Positions 1 through 8,252 of a stretch of DNA of 64,000 nucleotides are shown piece by piece (the stretch's first letter is position 1; every line of letters begins with the position of its first letter). The notes below the pieces were generated by a model that was given only the letters and a program-made list of their open reading frames with translations, had not been told where the DNA came from and made no database searches. The translations under genes and the position numbers were made by a program. Location of the stretch: NCBI GenBank assembly GCA_963638105.1, contig CAVHPP010000004.1, positions 58,707 through 122,706 on the forward strand, given 5' to 3'. The DNA is from CAG-217 sp963638105 (lineage in GTDB: Bacteria > Bacillota > Clostridia > Oscillospirales > Acutalibacteraceae).

Positions 1-1814
1 TCCACAGAGCCTTGAACATCGGCCTTGATCACCACATTAAAGGCCTTCAGCTCACCGGCCTGCAAGGTATCAAACAGGGTGTCCAGCGTCACCTTATGGA
101 AGGCGCTGAATTCTTCTTCCTTGGCAGCTTCCTTACGCTGCTCCACCAGCTGGCGGGCCAGCCGCTCATCAGACACGGCGTTAAAGCCGTCGCCGCTCAT
201 GGGTGCACTGTCCAGACCCATAATCTCTACCGGCACACTGGGCCCGGCCGCATTCACCTTACGACCGCGATAATCGGTCATGGCGCGCACCTTACCCACT
301 GCCATACCGGCTACGATCACATCGCCGGCATGGAGCGTACCGTTCTGCACCAGCAAGGTGGCAATGGGACCGCGACCCTTATCCAGCTTGGCCTCGATCA
401 CCGTACCCTTGGCGGTACGGTCCGGGTTGGCCTTCAGCTCCTGCATTTCCGCTACCAGCAGAATGGTCTCCAGCAATTTGTCAATGCCCATCTTGGTCTT
501 GGCAGACACAGGCACGCAGATCACATTGCCGCCCCATTCCTCCGGCACCAATTCGTGCTCGGTAAGCTGCTGCAGCACCCGATCCGGGTTGGCGCCCTCT
601 TTATCCATCTTGTTAATGGCAACGATAATTTCAACGCCCGCTGCCTTGGCGTGGTTAATGGCCTCAATGGTCTGGGGCATAATACCGTCGTCCGCAGCCA
701 CAACCAGCACGGCAATATCCGTAGCCATGGCACCGCGGGCACGCATGGCGGTAAAGGCCGCGTGGCCGGGGGTGTCCAGGAAAGTGATCTTTTCGCCGTT
801 TGCTTCCACCTGATAAGCGCCGATGTGCTGGGTAATGCCGCCGGCCTCGGTAGAGGTCACATCCGTATGACGAATGGCGTCCAAAATGGAGGTCTTACCA
901 TGGTCAACATGGCCCATCACGCAAACCACCGGCGGGCGCTTCACGGCATTCTCGTCGTTCTCGTCGTCCTCTTCAATGATCTGCTCCTCAATGGAAACAA
1001 CGACCTGCTTCTCTACCTTGGCACCCAGTTCGGTAGCCACGATCTCTGCGGTATCGTAGTCGATCACTTCGTTCACGCTGGCCATCACGCCCAGGCTCAT
1101 CAATTTTTTAATCACTTCGGTAGCCGTCATACGCAGCAGGCTTGCCAGATCACCCACGGTGATCTCCTCCGGCACCTTAATGGTGATCTGCTGCTTTTTA
1201 CGCTGCTCCGCAATGCGGGCCAGGCGCTGGGCCTCTGTCTCTCTCTTGGAGCGGGCGCGCATACCCTGGGGCCGCTTTTTGCGGTACTGCTTGCTCTTTT
1301 GATTGAGCTTCTGCTTCTTCTGGTAATCGCCCATGTTGGAAGCGGGGGCAATGTCCTCGTACTTCTGATTGTACTTTTCCAGATCCACATTGTTCACCCG
1401 GGTGTCCACATGGCGGGTCTCGCCTTTGGTGCGCGCCTGGGGGGTCTGGTTAGCCTTCTTCTTGGCCTTCTCCTCAGCCCGCTTAGCCGCCTGCTCCGCC
1501 ATCTGCAAAATGGCCGCCTGGCTCTGACGCTTTTTGTCCTTCTCCGTATTACCGGCGGACTGGGGCTTCTTCTCCTTTTTCTGCTGCGGCGCCTGGCTCT
1601 TAGGCTTATTGGACCGCAGCGCGTAGAACTTGTCAAAATTCTCTACGCTGTGGGTCTTGGTAATGCGGTCAAAGAGGGCGTTCAGCTCCCCCTCCTCCAG
1701 CACGGTGGACGGCGACTTCTTGGCCGCGCCGCACTGGGCCAGCAGATCCAAAACTTCTTTATTCTGTACGCCGAAGCCGGCAGCGACATCGGATACCTTT
1801 ACTTTTATGACCAT
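1..1814 (-). CDS. infB: Translation initiation factor IF-2 (3' end outside window)
   Basis: IF-2 is the GTPase that brings initiator tRNA to the ribosome. Read on the minus strand from an ATG at 1814, the protein has an IF2_N domain in about the first 55 residues. A long Lys/Arg/Gln/Glu-rich linker follows, then a complete G domain near residues 295-460 with GHVDHGKT, DTPGH, NKMD and SAK motifs. The window ends in the next domain, just after a recognisable AFNVVIKADVQGSVE stretch. About 604 codons are present, so the C-terminal fMet-tRNA-binding part is missing only because of the window edge. The gene overlaps ylxQ by 10 bp and is the last visible member of the rimP-nusA-rnpM-ylxQ-infB operon. 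The identification is very secure. Confidence 0.97.
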   Translation of the reverse strand, partial: MVIKVKVSDVAAGFGVQNKEVLDLLAQCGAAKKSPSTVLEEGELNALFDRITKTHSVENFDKFYALRSNKPKSQAPQQKKEKKPQSAGNTEKDKKRQSQAAILQMAEQAAKRAEEKAKKKANQTPQARTKGETRHVDTRVNNVDLEKYNQKYEDIAPASNMGDYQKKQKLNQKSKQYRKKRPQGMRARSKRETEAQRLARIAEQRKKQQITIKVPEEITVGDLASLLRMTATEVIKKLMSLGVMASVNEVIDYDTAEIVATELGAKVEKQVVVSIEEQIIEEDDENDENAVKRPPVVCVMGHVDHGKTSILDAIRHTDVTSTEAGGITQHIGAYQVEANGEKITFLDTPGHAAFTAMRARGAMATDIAVLVVAADDGIMPQTIEAINHAKAAGVEIIVAINKMDKEGANPDRVLQQLTEHELVPEEWGGNVICVPVSAKTKMGIDKLLETILLVAEMQELKANPDRTAKGTVIEAKLDKGRGPIATLLVQNGTLHAGDVIVAGMAVGKVRAMTDYRGRKVNAAGPSVPVEIMGLDSAPMSGDGFNAVSDERLARQLVEQRKEAAKEEEFSAFHKVTLDTLFDTLQAGELKAFNVVIKADVQGSV

Positions 1815-2134
1815 TCCTTTTCCTCCTGTTGCAATAATTCTTCAATGCGTGCTGCAAAGCCTGCGTCCTCCACCGTGAGTACCCCTGCCCGATAACCCAG
1901 GGCAAAGTGTATCTCATCTATGGTGCAGGGCAGGGCACGCATGCGGGGGGCTTTGGCACGCTTTTGGCCGGCGGTCTCAAACTCGCGGACCAGCCGAGGC
2001 GACACGTTCCGCGCCGTCAGCACCAGCTGCGCCTTGCCGTCGCGTACGCTCTGTAAGGCCAGGTCGTGCCCCATAGCCAGCTTGCCTGCACGGCGGGCAA
2101 GCCCCAACATAGAAAGCCACTTGGCGTTATTCAT
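1805..2134 (-). CDS. ylxQ: L7Ae-family ribosomal-like protein YlxQ
   Basis: This 109-residue protein has the L7Ae/L30e/S12e/Gadd45 pattern, with an N-terminal LGLARRAGKLAMG stretch typical of YlxQ. The family binds K-turn RNA; the exact target of YlxQ is not established. The gene sits in its canonical place between rnpM and infB. It overlaps rnpM by 8 bp and infB by 10 bp, so it is translationally coupled. The length is normal for the family. Confidence 0.9.
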   Translation of the reverse strand: MNNAKWLSMLGLARRAGKLAMGHDLALQSVRDGKAQLVLTARNVSPRLVREFETAGQKRAKAPRMRALPCTIDEIHFALGYRAGVLTVEDAGFAARIEELLQQEEKEWS

Positions 2135-2393
2135 CTTTCAGCTCCGCCTCCATACGGTCATAGACCGCGTCAGAGATGGTCACCTCCAGTGCCCGCTCAA
2201 AGGCCCGCTTCTTCCGCGCCTTTTGCAGGCAGGCAGGATCGTGGCACACATAGGCGCCTCGCCCGGCCATCTTGCCGGTGAGATCCAGCTGCACATCCCC
2301 CTGGGGGGTGCGCACCACCCGCACCAGGTCGCGCTTGTCAAACCGTCCGCCGCAACCGGCGCACATACGCACAGGCACTTTCTTTGCTTTCAT
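2127..2393 (-). CDS. rnpM: YlxR/RnpM family RNase P modulator (DUF448)
   Basis: This small basic protein (88 residues) opens with the VPVRMCAGCGGRF signature of DUF448 and has a central GRGAYVCHDPACL segment. The YlxR family is an RNA-binding fold that in Firmicutes has been reported to bind and modulate RNase P. The location between nusA and ylxQ is canonical. The start is the ATG at 2393, 30 bp after the end of nusA. Confidence 0.9.
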   Translation of the reverse strand: MKAKKVPVRMCAGCGGRFDKRDLVRVVRTPQGDVQLDLTGKMAGRGAYVCHDPACLQKARKKRAFERALEVTISDAVYDRMEAELKDE

Positions 2394-2423
2394 CTTTCCG
2401 CCTCCCTGTTTGCAGGCAGCCGC

Positions 2424-3482
2424 TTACTGCTGCGTGCCGTCGTAAAAGCCGGACTCCGGCTTAATATCAATCTTCCAGCCGGTGAGTTTGGCAGCCAGGC
2501 GCACATTCTGCCCCTTGTTACCGATGGCCAGGCTCAGCTGATCGTCCGGCACGGTGGCACGGCAGCTTCTGGCTTCCTCATCCAGGATCTCTACCCCAAC
2601 CACATCAGCCGGCGCCAAAGCAGCGGCAATGTAAGTGGGCACATCGTCGTTATACTTCACAATGTCGATCTTCTCGCCGCCCAAAGCGTCCACAATATTG
2701 GACACACGCTGGCCGCGGGGGCCAATGCAGGCACCCACCGGATCCACATCTTCCTCTTTGCTGAATACGGCGATCTTGGTACGGGAGCCGGCCTCACGAG
2801 AGACAGACTTAATCTCAATGGTACCGTCAAAGATCTCCGGCACCTCCTGCTCAAACAGGCGGCGCACCAAACCCGGGTGGGTACGGCTGATCATAATCTT
2901 GGGGCCCTTGCTGCCATCTTTTACATCCACAACAAAAATCTTAATCAGGCTGTTCTCAACCAGCTCTTCGCCGGGCACCTGCTCGGCCTTGGGCAGCACA
3001 GCCTCGTTCTTGCCAATCTCCAAGGTAGCGTTGCCGGTAACCGGGTCTACCCGCAGCACCTTGGCAGAGATCAGCTCCTGATTCTTGCTCTGGAACTCCT
3101 CCATCAGCTTGCCACGCTCCGCCTCGCGAATACCTTGGCGGATCACATGCTTGGCCGTCTGGGCAATAATGCGGCCGAACTCCTTGGTCTTCAGCGGAAT
3201 GTCAATGGTCTTGCCCACCTTGGCACTCTTCTTGATGGCCTGGGCCTCTTCCAAAGTCAGGTCCGTGTCCGGATCCTCCACTTCCTCAACTACATTCTTG
3301 GTCACATACACCTTAAAGCGCTGCTTCTCCGGGTCAATGTCGCAATGCACAATGTCCTTGCCGTTGTAGTCGTGCTTGGCAGCCACCACGATGGCGGCAG
3401 AAATTTTCTCATACAGGTAATCCTCCGGGATCCCCTTCTCCTGCGCCAGCATTTGCACTGCGTCAAATAATTCCTTACTCAT
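2424..3482 (-). CDS. nusA: Transcription termination/antitermination factor NusA
   Basis: NusA binds RNA polymerase and nascent RNA and modulates pausing and termination. The 352-residue protein has the RNAP-binding N-terminal domain (about 1-125), an S1 domain (about 130-200) and two KH domains containing VGACIGPRGQRV and LAIGNKGQNVRLAAKL. It lacks the C-terminal acidic repeats of the proteobacterial protein, as is normal for Firmicutes. It follows rimP by 18 bp. Confidence 0.97.
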   Translation of the reverse strand: MSKELFDAVQMLAQEKGIPEDYLYEKISAAIVVAAKHDYNGKDIVHCDIDPEKQRFKVYVTKNVVEEVEDPDTDLTLEEAQAIKKSAKVGKTIDIPLKTKEFGRIIAQTAKHVIRQGIREAERGKLMEEFQSKNQELISAKVLRVDPVTGNATLEIGKNEAVLPKAEQVPGEELVENSLIKIFVVDVKDGSKGPKIMISRTHPGLVRRLFEQEVPEIFDGTIEIKSVSREAGSRTKIAVFSKEEDVDPVGACIGPRGQRVSNIVDALGGEKIDIVKYNDDVPTYIAAALAPADVVGVEILDEEARSCRATVPDDQLSLAIGNKGQNVRLAAKLTGWKIDIKPESGFYDGTQQ

Positions 3483-3500
3483 TTTCCGATCACCTTTCCT

Positions 3501-3998
3501 TTATTCCTGAAAATCCTGTTCAAAATCTGCTGTATTAAAATCGTCCAACTTCACAAAGGCTGTATCCTTCTTTTGTACACACAGCGCTTTGCCGGAAGTT
3601 AGGCGAACGGTTATCTCGCCGTTATTATATTGCTCCAGCGTGCCGGAGAAATCCCGCGCCCCGTCAACCGGGCGAATGGTGCGCACCAGTACCGGCGCGC
3701 CGATATACTGCAAAAAGTGGCTGTCCTGCACCAGCTCCCGCTCAATACCGGGAGAGCTGACCTCCAAGGTGTAGGCCTCCTTAATGGGGTCCGCCTGATC
3801 CAGCGGCTCCTGGAGCGCCCGGCTCATAGCCACGCAGTCGTCCATACTCACGCCGCCGTCCTTGTCAATAAACACCCGCAGATAGTGCTGGGTGCCCTCC
3901 TTTACGAACCGCACATCCCAGAGCGAAAGCCCCAGATCGGCCGCAATGGGGGCGCACAGTGCCTGCACACGGGATACCACATTTCCCTTGCCTGCCAA
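3501..3998 (-). CDS. rimP: Ribosome maturation factor RimP
   Basis: RimP helps 30S subunit maturation. The protein has the N-terminal RimP domain (LWDVRFVKEGTQHYLRVFID, EVSSPGIER) and an SH3-like C-terminal part, 165 residues in all. The start is a TTG at 3998. No ATG lies at that position, and a GGAGG Shine-Dalgarno at 4006-4010 is spaced 7 nt from the TTG. It is the first gene of the operon that continues to infB. Confidence 0.94.
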   Translation of the reverse strand: MAGKGNVVSRVQALCAPIAADLGLSLWDVRFVKEGTQHYLRVFIDKDGGVSMDDCVAMSRALQEPLDQADPIKEAYTLEVSSPGIERELVQDSHFLQYIGAPVLVRTIRPVDGARDFSGTLEQYNNGEITVRLTSGKALCVQKKDTAFVKLDDFNTADFEQDFQE

Positions 3999-4014
3999 TG
4001 AAAAACCTCCCTAC

Positions 4015-4049
4015 AAAAACAGGAGAGCGGTCCCCGGGGACCACTCTCA
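4015..4049 (-). promoter_or_regulatory. Leader hairpin with short U-run ahead of rimP-nusA operon
   Basis: The arms GAGAG..GGTCCC and GGGACC..CTCTC form a GC-rich hairpin in the 5' leader. It lies about 25 nt after the expected transcription start and is followed on the minus strand by five T residues. It resembles a weak intrinsic terminator and so a possible attenuator of the NusA operon. This is seen in sequence only. Confidence 0.5.
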
Positions 4050-4077
4050 CTGAATAACTTACAACTTACCGATAACT

Positions 4078-4105
4078 ATAATAGCATATTATAATCAAAT
4101 GTCAA
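4078..4105 (-). promoter_or_regulatory. Promoter of the rimP-nusA-infB operon
   Basis: On the minus strand there is a perfect TTGACA (-35, 4100-4105), a 16-bp spacer and TATTAT (-10, 4078-4083). An extended TGC precedes the -10. The -35 box overlaps the stop codon of the upstream DUF1015 gene. Confidence 0.8.
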
Positions 4106-5355
4106 GCCTTTTTTCCGTCTGTGGAGAGCGGATGCACAAACAGGCCACTGAGCAGCTTTGGCTCAAACCAGGTGGACTTAGGAGGCATCATGCGCCCGGC
4201 GTCTGCCACCGCCATCAGTTCCGCTATGGTGGTGGGATAAAGCGAGAACGCCAGCTTCATATCCGTCTTGGCCCGTTTCTCCAGCGCCCGCACCCCGTAA
4301 ATCCCGCCTACAAAATCAATACGCGGATCTGTCTTTGGGTCTTTAATACCCAAAATGGGCGATAGCAAATTGTCTTGCAGCAGCGACACATCCAAAGCGC
4401 CCACCGGGTCGTCCGGCACCAGCGCCGGCTTGATTTGCAAGGTGTACCACTCCCGATCCACCACCATACCGAAGGTGCCCTTTTGTTCCGGCTCTACCGG
4501 CTCATCCCTGTGCTTTACGATAAACCGCTGCTCGATTTGGGAAATCAGTGCGTCCGGTGACAGACCGTTCAAATCCCGCACCACCCGGTTATAAGGCAAA
4601 ATTTCCAGCTCGCTGTCCGGGAACGCCACCGCCAAGAAAAAATTAAATTCTTCCTGCCCGGTATAATCCGGTTTTTCTTCCCGCCGCTTGAGCCCCACTT
4701 TTACTGCGGAGGCGCAGCGATGGTGGCCGTCGGCAATATACAGCGCCGGAATGGCGGCAAACAGCCCTTGCAGCTTTTCGCACAGGGGCGCGCTATCCAC
4801 CACCCACACCGTTTGCTGCACATCATCCTGCACAAAATCATACACCGGGGTGTGTTCGCTCATCCAAGTGGAAAGCGCCAGCTCCACCGACGGGGAGCGG
4901 CGATAGGTCAGGAAGATGGGGCCGGTATTGGCGTCGCAGATGTCCACATGGCGGATCCGGTCCGCCTCCTTGGCGGCCAGCGTGTGCTCGTGCTGTTTGA
5001 TCACGCCGTTTAAGTAATCGTCCACCCCGGCGCAGCCCGCCAGCCCCACTTGGGCGCGACCGTTCATCACCTGTTTATAAATGTAAAAGCAAGGGGCAGC
5101 GTCCTGTACCAGCGCACCGGTATGCTCCAGCGCCAGCAGGTTCTCCCGGGCTTTCTCATACACCGCCGGACTGTACGGATCCGTCTCCGGCGGCAGGTCA
5201 ATCTCTGCCTTATCTACATGTAAAAAGGACAGCGAATTGCCCGCTGCCCGCTCCCGCGCTCCGGCGGCAGTAAGCACATCATAGGGCGGCGCCGGAATCA
5301 GCGCCTGATAATCCGGCAGCGGACGAAATGCCCGAAACGGACGAAATACAGCCAT
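4102..5355 (-). CDS. DUF1015 family protein
   Basis: This 417-residue protein matches the DUF1015 family: an N-terminal FRPFRAFRP...PPYDV segment, an ALYIADGHHRCASA motif near the middle and a C-terminal GIYGVRAL...LYPTTIAELMAVADAG region. The ATG at 5355 was chosen because AAAGGAGG precedes it by about 7 nt; an open frame extends 21 codons further upstream without a ribosome site. The biochemical role of DUF1015 is not settled. Its DGHHR motif recalls the ParB/sulfiredoxin-like free-serine-kinase group, and family members are often found near serine biosynthesis genes, but no such gene is adjacent here. That functional link is inference. Confidence 0.85.
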   Translation of the reverse strand: MAVFRPFRAFRPLPDYQALIPAPPYDVLTAAGARERAAGNSLSFLHVDKAEIDLPPETDPYSPAVYEKARENLLALEHTGALVQDAAPCFYIYKQVMNGRAQVGLAGCAGVDDYLNGVIKQHEHTLAAKEADRIRHVDICDANTGPIFLTYRRSPSVELALSTWMSEHTPVYDFVQDDVQQTVWVVDSAPLCEKLQGLFAAIPALYIADGHHRCASAVKVGLKRREEKPDYTGQEEFNFFLAVAFPDSELEILPYNRVVRDLNGLSPDALISQIEQRFIVKHRDEPVEPEQKGTFGMVVDREWYTLQIKPALVPDDPVGALDVSLLQDNLLSPILGIKDPKTDPRIDFVGGIYGVRALEKRAKTDMKLAFSLYPTTIAELMAVADAGRMMPPKSTWFEPKLLSGLFVHPLSTDGKKA

Positions 5356-5389
5356 AATGCCCCTCCTTTGGGTTCTTTTTTCCAATCTA

Positions 5390-5409
5390 TTGTATGCAGT
5401 TTCATACAA
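5390..5409. promoter_or_regulatory. Inverted repeat upstream of the DUF1015 gene
   Basis: TTGTATG and CATACAA form a perfect 7-bp inverted repeat with a 6-bp spacer. It overlaps a TACAAT that could serve as a minus-strand -10 box and lies 35 bp upstream of the start codon. It may be an operator or simply a small hairpin. Confidence 0.3.
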
Positions 5410-5433
5410 AAAGCGCACAGATCCCCTGTGCGC
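5408..5433 (-). terminator. Intrinsic terminator after coaX
   Basis: GCGCACAG and CTGTGCGC form an 8-bp stem with a 5-nt loop, followed on the minus strand by five T residues. It lies directly downstream of the coaX stop. Confidence 0.8.
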
Positions 5434-5438
5434 CGTTT

Positions 5439-6206
5439 TTATTTCTGATTTTTTTGATACACGATACGCAGACCGTCCAGCAACAGATCCCGATCCACCA
5501 CGGCGTCCACGGTGCAGTATTTGGCAATGGCTGCGCCCAGTCCGCCGGTGATCACTACCGTAGCCGATTGGCCCAGCTCCTGCTGAAAGCGCGCCACCAT
5601 ACCGTCGATCATAGCGGCGGTGCCATACACGGTGCCGGAGCGCATACAGTCCACCGTGTTGGTAGAAATGGCGCTTGCCGGCGCTGCAATATCAATCTGG
5701 GGCAGCTGGGCCGTGCCGGTGGCAAGGGCACTTAGAGCAGTCTTGACCCCGCACAAAATCGCCCCGCCGACAAAGCTGCCGTTCTTGTCAATGACAGAGG
5801 CAGTGGTGGCCGTGCCCAGATCAAAGAGGATAATGGGTGCCGGATATTTGGCAATGGCCGCCACAGCACCCACCACCATATCCGCACCCAGCTCGCCCGG
5901 ATTATCGGTCTTGATATTCAGTCCGGTCTTAACCCCGGGACCCACTAAAATCGGCGCTTTGCCGGTGACCAGCACCACGGCCTTAGAGATGGTGCGAGCC
6001 AAGGGCGGCACCACCGTAGCCAGTACGGCGCCCTCCAGTGCAGACGGCTCCAGGTGCATTAAATCCAGCACGCTGTGCAGCTTGATGGCATACTCCTCCG
6101 CCGTCTCGTTACTATTGGTAGACAGGCGATATTTGTCCACAATGGTATCGCCCTCGATAAAGCCCATTACTACATTGGTATTGCCCACATCAATGGCCAG
6201 AATCAT
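5439..6206 (-). CDS. coaX: Type III pantothenate kinase
   Basis: CoaX phosphorylates pantothenate in the first step of coenzyme A synthesis. The 255-residue protein has the ASKHA-fold motifs of type III enzymes: N-terminal DVGNTN (phosphate 1), GPGVKTGL, GELGADMV and FDLGTATT (phosphate 2), and VVITGGLG near the C terminus. The length is normal. The ATG at 6206 has an AAGAAGG ribosome site. It lies 18 bp after an ECF-type S component, which suggests a vitamin-uptake and activation operon. Confidence 0.95.
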   Translation of the reverse strand: MILAIDVGNTNVVMGFIEGDTIVDKYRLSTNSNETAEEYAIKLHSVLDLMHLEPSALEGAVLATVVPPLARTISKAVVLVTGKAPILVGPGVKTGLNIKTDNPGELGADMVVGAVAAIAKYPAPIILFDLGTATTASVIDKNGSFVGGAILCGVKTALSALATGTAQLPQIDIAAPASAISTNTVDCMRSGTVYGTAAMIDGMVARFQQELGQSATVVITGGLGAAIAKYCTVDAVVDRDLLLDGLRIVYQKNQK

Positions 6207-6224
6207 AGCCGTACCTTCTTTCTC

Positions 6225-6791
6225 TTAGCTTAACTGCTTTTTGCTGATATTCACCAGCCGCACAATCACAGGACTGAGCACCACATTCACAGCCAATTCC
6301 ACCACGAAATTCAGCCCTACAAAGCCGGTGATCATAAAAATGAACGCATTGGCGCCGCTTGCATTCTGCAAAATCCAGTCAAAGAAAAACAGCCGACAGC
6401 CCAGCAGGAAGATCCCGGTATTCACCACCGGGCACACCACAGCGGCACAAACCACGCCGGCGTACTTATGCTTTTTGCTCAGCACCCGATACACCAGTCC
6501 GGACAGCGCCCCGGCCAAAACGCCCTTAAGCATCACCGTTAAAATGGTGCCAAAGATGCTCATGTTGAGAAACAGCGCCGTATCCGGCTGGCACAGCACC
6601 ACCACGGCGAACACACCGCCCAGCCAAGCACCGGCGCCCACGCCGTAAAGAGCAGCGCCCACCACAATGGGAACGAGCACCAGGGAGATAGACACGGTGC
6701 CAAACTTAATAAAGGAGCCCAGCAGCTGCAATACCACCACCAGGGCCGTGAGCAGACCTACGCCTGCAATCTTTTTTGCGTTCACTTTCAT
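6225..6791 (-). CDS. ECF transporter S component, probably for pantothenate
   Basis: This 188-residue, very hydrophobic protein has about six membrane segments and the look of ECF S components (small integral substrate-binding subunits that work with a shared EcfAAT module). The start is the ATG at 6791, about 9 nt after AAAGGA; an in-frame TTG two codons earlier would be too close to the ribosome site. No ECF ATPase is nearby, consistent with a group II system using a shared energizer. The operon with coaX makes pantothenate the likeliest substrate (PanT-like); this is inferred from context, not from residues. Confidence 0.75.
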   Translation of the reverse strand: MKVNAKKIAGVGLLTALVVVLQLLGSFIKFGTVSISLVLVPIVVGAALYGVGAGAWLGGVFAVVVLCQPDTALFLNMSIFGTILTVMLKGVLAGALSGLVYRVLSKKHKYAGVVCAAVVCPVVNTGIFLLGCRLFFFDWILQNASGANAFIFMITGFVGLNFVVELAVNVVLSPVIVRLVNISKKQLS

Positions 6792-6892
6792 ATTCAATTT
6801 TCCTTTCTGCTACTGTTCCAAGCCGCGCACCACGCAAACCGTGCGCCGCCCCGAGAAAGTTCGTTTTTTCTCTACGGATACAATGCGCCCTC

Positions 6893-6921
6893 ATTATAGC
6901 CTATTCCCCGGCAAATGTAAA
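6893..6921 (-). promoter_or_regulatory. Promoter of the ECF S component-coaX operon
   Basis: TTTACA (6916-6921), a 17-bp spacer and TATAAT (6893-6898) lie on the minus strand. The leader to the start codon is roughly 95 nt and can form two short hairpins (GAGAAA/TTTCTC and GCGCAC/GTGCGC). Confidence 0.8.
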
Positions 6922-6957
6922 GAGACTTTTTGGGCAGAAAAGCCCCACACATTTTTG

Positions 6958-7006
6958 CCTCCCTTGTGTAAAGGGAGGGGGACCGCCGTAGGCGGTGGAG
7001 GGATTG
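6958..7006 (+). repeat. Two-hairpin intergenic repeat (type A)
   Basis: Two adjacent perfect stem-loops are present: CCTCCCTT/AAGGGAGG (loop GTGTA) and ACCGCC/GGCGGT (loop GTA), followed by GGAGGGATTG. The same architecture occurs in inverse orientation at 45771-45816, with compensatory changes in the second stem (ACCACC/GGTGGT). It looks like a dispersed REP/MITE-like element. Confidence 0.75.
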
Positions 7007-7022
7007 TTCACCGCCACTATGC

Positions 7023-7056
7023 AAAAAGCGCACACGGCAGAAACCGCGTGCGCTTT
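7023..7056 (-). terminator. Terminator after the cytidylate-kinase-like gene
   Basis: AAAGCGCAC.CGG and CCG.GTGCGCTTT form a long stem, followed on the minus strand by TTTTTG. Confidence 0.8.
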
Positions 7057-7067
7057 GCTGTACCGAT

Positions 7068-7679
7068 TTACTTGTTCTTCTCCTGCACTACCCGGGTGAT
7101 AATCTCCACGCAGCCCTCCGGGGTCAGGCGGCCGGAGTCCAGGGACAGATCGTAATTGTGCACATCGCCCCACTCCCGGCCGGTATAATGCCGGTAATTC
7201 AGCGCGCGCTTTTTGTCCTTCTCCGCCAGGCGCTTGGCCGGCGGCTTATCCGTTTCGCCGTAAAGCAGCACAATACGCTTGGCCCGGTAGTCCTTACCGG
7301 CGTGCACAAACACATTGAGCACATCGTCCCGATCCTCCAAAATATAGTCCGCACAACGGCCCACGATCACACAGTTGCCTTTTTCTGCCAAATCCAGAAT
7401 AACCTTGCGCTGCACCGTCCACAAATAATCGGACGCAGACAGGCCGTTCATCACCTCCGGCGAACCAACGGACGAAAAGGCGTAGGCCAAGCGGCTCTTG
7501 CTGGCGGAATACTCGCCGGTCTCCTCAATATAGCGCTCGGCGAAGCCGGTTTTCTCCGCCACATGGCGCACCAGCTCCTGGTCATAATAATCCCAGCCCA
7601 GCGCCGCAGCAACAGCCTTGCCCACGGAGCGCCCGCCGGAGCCGAACTCTCGACCAACGGTAATTACTTTTACAGACAT
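7068..7679 (-). CDS. Cytidylate kinase-like family protein
   Basis: This 203-residue P-loop protein starts MSVKVITVGREFGSGG, the N-terminal signature of the Cytidylate_kin2 family (PF13189), and carries NCVIVGRCADYILED. The family resembles nucleoside monophosphate kinases, but its substrate in clostridia is not established. The ATG at 7679 was chosen because it begins the conserved domain and follows AAGGGGG by 8 nt; a longer open frame adds 15 unconserved codons. It has its own promoter at 7738 and its own terminator, so it is separate from the upstream phage cassette. Confidence 0.85.
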   Translation of the reverse strand: MSVKVITVGREFGSGGRSVGKAVAAALGWDYYDQELVRHVAEKTGFAERYIEETGEYSASKSRLAYAFSSVGSPEVMNGLSASDYLWTVQRKVILDLAEKGNCVIVGRCADYILEDRDDVLNVFVHAGKDYRAKRIVLLYGETDKPPAKRLAEKDKKRALNYRHYTGREWGDVHNYDLSLDSGRLTPEGCVEIITRVVQEKNK

Positions 7680-7737
7680 GGTAAAGCCCCCTTGCCCGGC
7701 GCTGCAAAATTGGGTACACCGCACCGAGTCTATATTC

Positions 7738-7746
7738 AGTATAGCA
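7738..7746 (-). promoter_or_regulatory. Extended -10 promoter of the cytidylate-kinase-like gene
   Basis: TGC-TATACT on the minus strand is an extended -10 element about 60 nt ahead of the ATG. The -35 region is T-rich and poor. It lies just beyond the end of the phage cassette. Confidence 0.6.
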
Positions 7747-7774
7747 CACCTTCACCAAAAAAGAAAGAGGATCT

Positions 7775-8251
7775 TTACCGAAAAAACAAGACGACATAGG
7801 TGGTGCCGTTCTGATTTAAGCAGGCATACTCCTGGCCGGTCACCGGCGACACAGACTGGTTCACCGTCAGGGTCTGGTCGTCCAGCGTCATGCCGATGGT
7901 GCCGCGGGTCTGGCTGGCAAAGGCCACATAGTGATAGTTGGCGCTGCTGGAGAATTTGCACACGGAGGGCGCCATACCGTCTGCAAACACAATGGCAAAA
8001 CGAGGGCGGAAGGGGCAGGGGACCTCCACCGTGCGGGTGGCCTTGCCGTTGCCGAAATAATTGTAATAGTAGAACGGCAGCCCCCACAGGTCCCGCTCCG
8101 CCTGGGTGATATGCACCGTGGTGTTGCCGGTGTGGTCGCCAAAGGCCCGGTCGATTCGCTGGTTGTCCGTGTTAAAATCCTCTCGCTGAGGCACATCGGT
8201 ACCTACCCAGTCGTTCAGTTTTAAGTTGGTGGTTTTGTTGGTACTGCTCAT
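7775..8251 (-). CDS. Short phage tail fibre-like protein
   Basis: The first 40 residues (TNLKLNDWVGTDVPQREDFN...NQRIDRAF) match the conserved start of clostridial prophage tail-fibre proteins, which attaches the fibre to the baseplate. The remaining about 115 residues look like a small beta-rich receptor-binding or tip domain. At 158 residues it is much shorter than usual fibres. It is the last gene of the cassette, and no fibre chaperone, holin or lysin follows. Confidence 0.7.
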   Translation of the reverse strand: MSSTNKTTNLKLNDWVGTDVPQREDFNTDNQRIDRAFGDHTGNTTVHITQAERDLWGLPFYYYNYFGNGKATRTVEVPCPFRPRFAIVFADGMAPSVCKFSSSANYHYVAFASQTRGTIGMTLDDQTLTVNQSVSPVTGQEYACLNQNGTTYVVLFFR

Positions 8252-8252
8252 G

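Noticed and set aside
12..1895. Long plus-strand open frame over the IF-2 gene
   Set aside because: It is the antisense shadow of infB, whose minus-strand product has all G-domain motifs.
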